Shown here: piece by piece, positions 1 to 4,972 of the stretch | Numbering within the stretch: position 1 is the stretch's first letter | Layout: the number at the start of each line of letters is the position of its first letter | DNA from: Ruminiclostridium sp. | Lineage (GTDB): Bacteria > Bacillota > Clostridia > DSM-8532 | DNA length: 6,079 bases | Assembly (NCBI GenBank): GCA_003535195.1 | Contig: DOHN01000135.1 | Span: 16,021-22,099, forward strand | Direction of reading: 5' to 3' | Notes under the pieces: generated by a model | Told to the model about the DNA's origin: nothing | Seen by the model: the letters and a program-made list of their open reading frames with translations, nothing else | The model's database searches: none | Position numbers and translations under genes: made by a program

Positions 1-537
1 GCCATTATTTTAGATGTTATGCTGCCCGGCATGAATGGTTTTGAGATTATCCGTGCTATGCGGAAAAATGGAATAAAAACGCCGGTGCTTATGCTGACGG
101 CTAGAACCGAGCTGACAGACCGCGTCAAGGGCCTTGATCTGGGTGCAGATTATTATTTGACCAAGCCCTTCGAAACGGCCGAACTGCTTGCCTGCCTCCG
201 GGCCATTATGCGGCGGGGAGAAGAAATCAAACCGGAACAGCCTGCGTTTGGGGATATTTTCATTGATGTTGCCGCAAGCGAGCTGGTTTGCGGCCGCCGT
301 TCCATCAAATTGAATGTGCGGGAATTGGAGCTGCTGCGGTTGCTCATCGCAAACAAAGGTATCTTGCTCTCGAAAGAAAATATCTTCCTGAAAATATGCG
401 GATATGACAGCGAAGCAGATGACAGCATTGTGGAAGTATACTTGTCTTTTCTTCGAAAAAAACTAGAGCATATCGGGTCAAAAGTTAAAGTCTCTGTCGT
501 CAGGCGTGTAGGCTACAAATTGGAGGTGGCAGAATGA
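1..537 (+). CDS. OmpR/PhoB-family response regulator, 5'-truncated by window edge
   Basis: This is the cytoplasmic output partner of a two-component system: it is phosphorylated on Asp by the kinase encoded next and then binds promoter DNA. The reading frame is open from base 1, so the start lies outside the window. About 178 residues are visible, and some 45 N-terminal residues are probably missing compared with the usual 220-230. In visible numbering, the receiver domain shows the phosphoacceptor Asp5 in ILDVMLPG, the switch Thr33 in MLTAR, and the conserved Lys55 in LTKPFE. A winged-helix DNA-binding domain spans roughly residues 80-176, with RELELLRLL, a recognition-helix region around VEVYLSFLRKKL, and the terminal VVRRVGYKLEV hairpin. 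Its stop overlaps the kinase start as ATGA (534-537), so the two are translationally coupled. The regulon cannot be told from the sequence. The family assignment is secure; a specific gene name is not justified. Confidence 0.95.
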   Translation, partial: AIILDVMLPGMNGFEIIRAMRKNGIKTPVLMLTARTELTDRVKGLDLGADYYLTKPFETAELLACLRAIMRRGEEIKPEQPAFGDIFIDVAASELVCGRRSIKLNVRELELLRLLIANKGILLSKENIFLKICGYDSEADDSIVEVYLSFLRKKLEHIGSKVKVSVVRRVGYKLEVAE

Positions 538-1811
538 TTCGAAAACTCCGATGGAAATTTATTTTGATTATGATGTGTCTTGTCACAGTCATTCTGCTGG
601 CAATATTTATTTCTATGCTGCTGACAACGCAAAAAAACAGCGAACAAATGGGAATTACCATGCTTCAGCAGGCACTTGAACAGTCACATTTCCCCCAGGC
701 AGGTTCAGCACAGGACGGATCTCCGCATATTCCCCGGCGGCAAGGTCCCCCGGGAATGCGGCTGCCCGTTCTTTTGGTTGAGAGCGGAGAGGATGGCAAT
801 ATTTCTGTTGTTTCTAACCAATTGTACTTTATAAAAGATGAAGATATTGCGTCAATTGTTCAACCGGCCATCAAGGACAACAAGGATATGGGAATTCTTC
901 GGGATTATAGTCTGCGCTGGATGAAAAGAGAAACGGAGAACGGCATATATTTGGCTTTTGCAGATATATCCGTGGAGCAAGAAATCATTCGCAACCTTGT
1001 CATCAATTCTCTCACGGTTGGCGGAGCCGCCCTGGGAGCCTTTTTCATTGTCAGTTTACTTCTGGCAAGATGGGCGGTGCGCCCGGTGGAGCTTGCATGG
1101 GACAGGCAAAAACAATTTGTTGCGGATGCTTCTCACGAACTTAAGACACCTTTGACGGTTATTTTATCTAATGCCGACATGCTATGCGCTGATAAATCAT
1201 TTTCAGATGAAAAAAAGGTTCGCAGAGTAGAACACATCCAAGCGGAAGCCGTCCGCATGAAACGACTTGTTGAAGATATGCTGACTTTGGCGAAGTCGGA
1301 TTGCATGGGGAAAGCCGTTATGTTTGGAAAAGTCGATTTGAGCTATATTGTTACAAACACAATACTCATATATGAGCCGGTCATATTTCATGAGAAGAAA
1401 AAACTTATCTACAAGGTGCAGGATGCTTTGATGGTTATGGGTGATACGGAACGGCTTCAACAACTGATGCATGTTCTTTTGGATAACGCCCGCAAATATT
1501 GTCCGCAAGAAGGAACGATCCAAATTGATTTAGCCGGGACCGACCGTGGACACATACTGCTCAAAGTCTTCAATGAAGGTGATCCAATTCCGCAGGAAGA
1601 ATGGGAAAAAATATTCTTGCGGTTTTACCGCTGTGATAAATCAAGAAGTAAGCATGACAGCTTTGGACTTGGCCTGTCCATAGCATATAGCATTGTAAAT
1701 GATCATGGGGGAAAGATATGGGCCGATAGTAAGACAGGTTCGGGAAATACCCTTCATGTGTCTTTGCCGATGGCTAAAAGTAAAAATCGAATAGGCGGGG
1801 AAAAAGCCTGA
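534..1811 (+). CDS. Membrane sensor histidine kinase (EnvZ/PhoR-like HisKA class)
   Basis: This sensor kinase should autophosphorylate on His and pass the phosphate to the upstream response regulator. Of its 425 residues, 9-30 form a first membrane segment. Residues 31-153 form a small external sensor domain with a Pro/Gly-rich stretch around 53-78, and 155-178 form a second membrane segment. The HisKA dimerisation helix follows with ADASHELKTPL, phospho-acceptor His201. The ATPase domain has an N-box LLDNARKY (Asn318), a variant G1 box FNEGDPIP where the usual DxGxG Asp is Asn347, an F-box FLRFYRCDKSRS (361-372) and a G2 box FGLGLSIA (377-384). Only about 20 residues separate TM2 from the His helix, so a full HAMP domain is absent. 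The start is set by GGAGGTGG at 522-529 and the 4-base overlap with the regulator gene. The stimulus is unknown; the external domain matches no sensor fold I recognise. Confidence 0.95.
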   Translation: MIRKLRWKFILIMMCLVTVILLAIFISMLLTTQKNSEQMGITMLQQALEQSHFPQAGSAQDGSPHIPRRQGPPGMRLPVLLVESGEDGNISVVSNQLYFIKDEDIASIVQPAIKDNKDMGILRDYSLRWMKRETENGIYLAFADISVEQEIIRNLVINSLTVGGAALGAFFIVSLLLARWAVRPVELAWDRQKQFVADASHELKTPLTVILSNADMLCADKSFSDEKKVRRVEHIQAEAVRMKRLVEDMLTLAKSDCMGKAVMFGKVDLSYIVTNTILIYEPVIFHEKKKLIYKVQDALMVMGDTERLQQLMHVLLDNARKYCPQEGTIQIDLAGTDRGHILLKVFNEGDPIPQEEWEKIFLRFYRCDKSRSKHDSFGLGLSIAYSIVNDHGGKIWADSKTGSGNTLHVSLPMAKSKNRIGGEKA

Positions 1812-1822
1812 TACAGCACTTT

Positions 1823-1839
1823 CCGCAAAACGACTGCGG
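1823..1839 (+). terminator. Weak hairpin after the two-component pair
   Basis: CCGCA (1823-1827) and TGCGG (1835-1839) can form a 5-bp stem with a 7-base loop, 12 bases after the kinase stop codon. The bases that follow (GTCTTAATT) are not a real T-run. It is the only obvious hairpin close to the kinase stop and is at best a weak or incidental terminator. Confidence 0.2.
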
Positions 1840-1914
1840 GTCTTAATTGCTCTGCCAAAGTTTATTTTTACTGGTTTGAACTTCTTTGTCAAAATGCTTT
1901 TTTATGGCATTTTA

Positions 1915-1923
1915 TGTTATACT
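1915..1923 (+). promoter_or_regulatory. Extended -10 promoter for the 169-residue orphan gene
   Basis: TGT followed directly by TATACT (1918-1923) fits the extended -10 pattern TGnTATAAT of vegetative sigma factors. No good -35 hexamer lies 16-18 bases upstream (the bases there are TGCTTT), which extended -10 promoters can tolerate. A start site near 1930 would give a leader of about 38 bases that includes the strong ribosome binding site. An inverted repeat, AAAATGC (1891-1897) and GCATTTT (1907-1913), sits just upstream across the -35 zone and could be an operator. Confidence 0.5.
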
Positions 1924-1967
1924 GAATAAGGATTGTATTTAAAAATATTTAGAAGGAGGGGCAGCAA

Positions 1968-2477
1968 ATGCAGATTAAAAATAGCATATTTTATGATTAT
2001 GTTGTTGACCGGCAATTGGACAAGCAACAGAAAAAATGGTTGCAGGAGAAGAATACTCCTTCGGCAGTGAAAAAACAGCAGCCGGCCGGAGAAGACATGG
2101 AAGAGCGGCTGAAAGAGAAAGAAGCCTGTGTGCAGCAACTGGGAATCACCGGCGAGCGGATGAAAGCAGAAAAAGGAAAGCTAAAAAATCTGCTGATATG
2201 TTTAGAAATTTCAAGGCGTATTGCTGGGGGCGACAAAGTTCCGCCGGCAGACCACCGGTTTTTGCTGAAACATGATCCTGCCCTTTACGCCAGATCGATT
2301 GCGATGCGTTTCCCCAAAAACAATCCTTATCAGTACAAACGGCTTTCTAAGGATGATGAGTGCCGGAACGAATGGCAAATTGACATTGCAGCCGGGATTG
2401 AATGCCTTGAAGGGTTCATGGAGGGGGAGCTTCCGGCGCAGGAGGCCTTTGGTGCTGCAGTTGATATAAAAGTGTAG
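1968..2477 (+). CDS. Uncharacterised 169-residue soluble protein
   Basis: I do not recognise this protein family. It is predicted to be cytoplasmic: there is no signal peptide or membrane segment, and it is strongly charged. The N-terminal half (about residues 16-75) is rich in Lys, Glu and Gln (for example EERLKEKEACVQQL) and probably forms a long helix or coiled coil. The second half is more globular, with conserved-looking aromatic and basic stretches such as RFLLKHDPALYARS and FPKNNPYQYKRLSKDD, and an acidic helical tail. The start is well supported: AGAAGGAGGGG at 1951-1961 sits at ideal distance from the ATG, with no competing start. It appears monocistronic, with an extended -10 promoter before it and hairpins after it. 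It lies between a two-component pair and a kinase operon, but its spacing and own signals give no proof that it works with either. That it is a real gene is fairly certain; its function is open. Confidence 0.8.
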   Translation: MQIKNSIFYDYVVDRQLDKQQKKWLQEKNTPSAVKKQQPAGEDMEERLKEKEACVQQLGITGERMKAEKGKLKNLLICLEISRRIAGGDKVPPADHRFLLKHDPALYARSIAMRFPKNNPYQYKRLSKDDECRNEWQIDIAAGIECLEGFMEGELPAQEAFGAAVDIKV

Positions 2478-2497
2478 GATCTATGAATTGCCATCCT

Positions 2498-2541
2498 AAT
2501 AATAGCTCGGCAGATTACGGCATAATCTGACCGTCATTATT
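2498..2541 (+). repeat. Imperfect hairpin downstream of the orphan gene
   Basis: A perfect inner stem CAGATTA (2511-2517) / TAATCTG (2523-2529) closes a 5-base loop. It extends through CGG/CCG (2508-2510 with 2531-2533, one bulged A) and, past a small internal loop, an outer AATAAT/ATTATT stem (2498-2503 with 2536-2541). The descending outer arm runs into ATTATTTTG. It starts about 20 bases after the orphan gene's stop, so it may act as a first transcription terminator or as a 3'-end stabilising structure. Confidence 0.5.
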
Positions 2542-2564
2542 TTGATCTTATAGATGCAATTTGC

Positions 2565-2601
2565 CCGAAAAGTCCGGAAACACCGGACTTTTCGGCATTT
2601 T
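2565..2601 (+). terminator. Strong rho-independent terminator
   Basis: A perfect 13-bp inverted repeat, CCGAAAAGTCCGG (2565-2577) and CCGGACTTTTCGG (2583-2595), encloses a 5-base AAACA loop and is followed by CATTTTGG. The stem is long and GC-capped, and the T-run is short but present on the + strand only. No T-run follows in the opposite direction, so termination of rightward transcription from the orphan gene is the likely role. Confidence 0.75.
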
Positions 2602-2603
2602 GG

Positions 2604-2704
2604 CGGAAGTTCCCCTGCGGCTGCGGCTTCATGAAAAGGTGCGGTCAAATAAAAAGAGAGACACCGAAAAACAAACAGGGATTTCATTTGCTTTTCTGAT
2701 CTTC
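2604..2704. other. Intergenic stretch with no recognised element
   Basis: This is the remainder of the gap between the terminator at 2565-2601 and the promoter at 2705. It contains a short CTGCGG tandem duplication near 2615-2626 and is otherwise purine-rich, then T-rich. I see no convincing open reading frame, RNA gene, riboswitch fold or repeat. A minus-strand frame across 2496-2687 has no matching ribosome binding site and runs through the hairpins, so it is not counted as a gene. Confidence 0.5.
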
Positions 2705-2733
2705 TTGAAAGTATCCGAATAACCGTATATGAT
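2705..2733 (+). promoter_or_regulatory. SigA-type promoter of the HTH / LRR-kinase operon
   Basis: TTGAAA (2705-2710) and TATGAT (2728-2733) each match the vegetative consensus at five of six positions, with the optimal 17-base spacer. Transcription would start near 2740, leaving about 48 bases of leader before the small leader cistron at 2788. It lies downstream of the strong terminator at 2565-2601, so the kinase operon is predicted to be transcribed independently of the genes before it. Confidence 0.75.
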
Positions 2734-2787
2734 GTATTTATCCAATCATAGAATATGCCGGAAAAACCTATTGCGGAGGCATAATAA

Positions 2788-2805
2788 ATGGAGTTTACAG
2801 CATGA
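2788..2805 (+). CDS. Putative five-codon leader minicistron (MEFTA)
   Basis: The only good ribosome binding site before the HTH gene, GGAGG at 2775-2779, is placed 8 bases before an ATG at 2788. That is ideal for this ATG but too far (22 bases) from the HTH start at 2802. The 2788 frame reads Met-Glu-Phe-Thr-Ala and stops at TGA 2803-2805, overlapping the HTH ATG as ATGA. The HTH frame upstream of 2802 is open back to a TGA at 2730-2732 but offers no ATG, GTG or TTG. This pattern fits translational coupling through reinitiation. The peptide itself probably has no function. Alternatives are that the distant site serves 2802 directly or that a non-standard start is used. Confidence 0.45.
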   Translation: MEFTA

Positions 2806-3242
2806 GTGAACAGAAAACAAGCACGTTGTTCAGGCTCCTATTCAAAGCGCCAAATTTAGAGCAGTTTATGGAAAAGAGCGCAGAAGAAATGAAACTTCAG
2901 TCCTTCTGCGAGTACATAACGAGATTGTGCAAAGAACAAGACGAAGTTCCGGAGCATATTATCAGGCGGGCAAATATTGAACGCTCCTTCGGACATCAGA
3001 TTTTCAGAGGGGCGAGAAACCCGTCGCGGGATACCGTGCTGCAGCTGGCCTTTGGATTTAACGCCGATGTTGATACGACGCAAGAGCTTTTGAAATGCGC
3101 CCGGATGAGTGCCCTGTATCCTCGGATAAAGCGAGATGCGGCGATTATCTACTGCCTGCATAACCGCTTTACGGTCATGGAAGCGCAAAGGGTGCTGCAC
3201 GAAATGGAATTGCCCTTGATTGGAGGCGGTGAAATAAAATGA
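2802..3242 (+). CDS. Small XRE-like helix-turn-helix protein paired with the kinase
   Basis: This 146-residue soluble protein is probably the regulator or partner of the downstream kinase. The middle (about residues 37-100) has the pattern of a lambda-repressor/XRE-type helix-turn-helix fold: IIRRANI, then a likely recognition helix ERSFGHQIFRG, ARNPSRDTVLQLAFGFN, and a following helix TTQELLKCAR. The C-terminal part (SALYPRIKRDAAIIYCL and MEAQRVLHEM) forms further helices that may mediate dimerisation or kinase contact. From general knowledge, small HTH proteins of this type are often found directly upstream of Ser/Thr kinases in Clostridia. That supports a linked role but does not fix the biochemistry. 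Its stop overlaps the kinase start as ATGA (3239-3242). Translation probably depends on the leader minicistron at 2788. Whether it binds DNA, is a kinase substrate, or acts as a scaffold cannot be decided here. Confidence 0.8.
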   Translation: MSEQKTSTLFRLLFKAPNLEQFMEKSAEEMKLQSFCEYITRLCKEQDEVPEHIIRRANIERSFGHQIFRGARNPSRDTVLQLAFGFNADVDTTQELLKCARMSALYPRIKRDAAIIYCLHNRFTVMEAQRVLHEMELPLIGGGEIK

Positions 3243-4867
3243 GAGATGTAAAAACAGCCGCCGCCAATATTCTGAATGCCTTTGATAATTCGGAATATCC
3301 CGCAGGTTTTCTGAAGAAATATACTCAGATGGAGTGTCTGGCCTGCAGTCACGGTGCGGAAACATTTTTGGTTAATTCCAGAAACGCAGGACAGCTTTAT
3401 GTCGCAAAATGCTATGACAAAAATTTCTATTCTTCCGTGCATGAGAGCAATATCTTAAAGAACCTGCACCACAGCGGCTTGCCTGCCTTTAAAGAGGAAT
3501 TCCGGAATGATAAGATGATATGCATTGTGCGCGAATATATCCCAGGAAAACCGCTTGACCAATACATCATGGAAAACAGTCCGACGAAAGAGGAAATCAT
3601 AGATATCTGTGCTCAGCTCTGCGATATCCTTATTTACCTCCACGGACAGGAAGAACCCGTTATTCACAGGGATATCAAACCCCAAAATATCATTATGAAA
3701 CCGGACGGAACAGTCAGCCTGATCGATTTCGATATTTCGCGTATCTATCATACCGATGCAAAGACCGATACGCAATTCTTTGGAACGCGGGAATACGCGC
3801 CGCCGGAGCAATACGGCTTTTCACAGACGGACTGCCGTACCGACATCTATTCGCTGGGTGTGGTGATGGGCTGGTTGCTTACCGGCGAAACGGATGCCGG
3901 GCAAGTCGTCCGTAAATTGGGCCATGACCGGCTGGTGAGCGTATATAGAAAATGCACGGCCTTTTCTCCGGAGAACAGATTCGTTTCAGCGGAGAAGCTG
4001 AAATCTGCGCTGATCCATGCGGATGGCAAACGGAAAAAAGCAGTCTTGGCATGGACGGCGGCGGTACTGTCCTGTCTGATCTTTCTTTTTGCCGGCTTTT
4101 TCATCGGGCGCTACACGGATTTCCTGCCGACCGTTTTGGAATCCCATGTCACCTTTACAGAACCAATGATCGAACAGGCGGTTCGGCTCCAGCTCGGCAA
4201 AACGGCGGATGAGATCATCACTGAGAGCGATTTGCTTTCGGTTACCGGGCTGTATATTTTCGGAGATTCGCTGATTGCAAAAAACGAAGAAGAGCTGCAC
4301 GCCGCGGCCAAGTATTTGTTTGAAAGCAACCAAATGAAAGAAGGCCCCATCTGCTCTCTTTCCGACCTCTCAAAAATGCCCAATATGGAGCAGATCTTCA
4401 TTTCTATGCAGGAGATCACGGACATTTCTCCGTTGGCTGCCTTATCTAATCTTGTGGTTGTGGATATAAAAAACAATCCTATTACAGATATTTCGCCCTT
4501 GGGCGAATTGAAGTTTTTGAAGCGAGTCACCCTGTTTGACACCCGTGTCACGGATTTATCCCCCCTTGCGAATTGCCCGATGCTCTGTGTGCTTGACGCA
4601 GGCAAGCTGCCGCTCCGCTTTCCCAAGGCATTTTATGGACTGAACAACTTGCAGAATTTAAACCTTTCCGAAACGACAATCGACACTCTTGCCGGAATTG
4701 AAGACCTTACGCAGCTTAAATTTTTGGAGGTGGAGAGCGTCATAGACGGCGATCTTACGCCGCTGCTTTCGCTGCGGAATCTTGAGGAGGTCGTCTTGGG
4801 AGAGAACATGCGGCAAGAGGCTGAGGCCATCTCGGGCAGGGCAAAATTCGCAATATCATACCGATAG
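3239..4867 (+). CDS. Transmembrane Ser/Thr protein kinase with external leucine-rich repeats
   Basis: This is a 542-residue eukaryotic-type (Hanks-type) kinase, likely phosphorylating cytoplasmic proteins in response to an outside cue. The kinase domain covers about residues 28-260: VAKCYD with Lys57, helix-C Glu69, HRDIKPQN with catalytic Asp145, Lys147 and Asn150, a DFD motif with Asp163 in place of DFG, the activation segment to GTREYAPPEQY (Thr-rich at 172-183), DIYSLG with Asp202, and Arg247 in PENRF. The glycine-rich loop is reduced to SHGAET. A basic GKRKK stretch precedes one membrane span (268-290), placing the kinase inside and the rest outside. Residues 306-340 resemble the cap that precedes internalin-type repeats, and 382-535 form seven 22-residue units with ITDISPL-type repeats, the last ones degenerate. 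Usual bacterial receptors of this class carry PASTA domains instead. GGAGGCGGTGA before the ATG and the ATGA overlap support the start. The ligand is unknown. Confidence 0.92.
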   Translation: MRDVKTAAANILNAFDNSEYPAGFLKKYTQMECLACSHGAETFLVNSRNAGQLYVAKCYDKNFYSSVHESNILKNLHHSGLPAFKEEFRNDKMICIVREYIPGKPLDQYIMENSPTKEEIIDICAQLCDILIYLHGQEEPVIHRDIKPQNIIMKPDGTVSLIDFDISRIYHTDAKTDTQFFGTREYAPPEQYGFSQTDCRTDIYSLGVVMGWLLTGETDAGQVVRKLGHDRLVSVYRKCTAFSPENRFVSAEKLKSALIHADGKRKKAVLAWTAAVLSCLIFLFAGFFIGRYTDFLPTVLESHVTFTEPMIEQAVRLQLGKTADEIITESDLLSVTGLYIFGDSLIAKNEEELHAAAKYLFESNQMKEGPICSLSDLSKMPNMEQIFISMQEITDISPLAALSNLVVVDIKNNPITDISPLGELKFLKRVTLFDTRVTDLSPLANCPMLCVLDAGKLPLRFPKAFYGLNNLQNLNLSETTIDTLAGIEDLTQLKFLEVESVIDGDLTPLLSLRNLEEVVLGENMRQEAEAISGRAKFAISYR

Positions 4868-4881
4868 GGTAATTTTATAAT

Positions 4882-4905
4882 GTGGGCTGGCTGCTCACCT
4901 TTTTT
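4882..4905 (+). terminator. Rho-independent terminator after the kinase gene
   Basis: GTGGGC (4882-4887) pairs with GCTCAC (4893-4898), with one G-U pair, around a TGGCT loop. A C and six T residues (4900-4905) follow. It starts 15 bases after the kinase stop codon and separates the HTH/kinase operon from the surface-protein gene, though partial read-through is possible. Confidence 0.65.
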
Positions 4906-4972
4906 CGTCTCATATTCTGTAAAATGGTAGTGTCAATGACGGATTGATAATTTAAAAAAGGAGAACAAAATT

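Noticed and set aside
2496..2687. A 63-codon minus-strand frame in the intergenic gap
   Set aside because: It crosses both hairpins, has no convincing ribosome binding site or promoter on that strand, and its product looks like translated non-coding sequence.
2604..2801. A riboswitch or attenuator upstream of the HTH gene
   Set aside because: The predicted leader from about 2740 is only some 48 bases before the minicistron, and I find no matched terminator/antiterminator stems or known aptamer motif.
2856..3365. A 169-codon minus-strand frame over the HTH gene
   Set aside because: It is antisense to two overlapping genes with strong family evidence and has no start signals of its own.
4111..4626. 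A 171-codon minus-strand frame within the kinase gene
   Set aside because: It is opposite the transmembrane and LRR-coding part of the kinase; its Ser-rich composition is what the reverse of that coding sequence gives.
4920..4951. Promoter of the SLH gene (TAAAAT at 4920-4925 or GATAAT at 4946-4951)
   Set aside because: Neither has a credible -35 at 16-18 bases, and the second would start transcription on the ribosome binding site. It is left as a remark in the gene entry.
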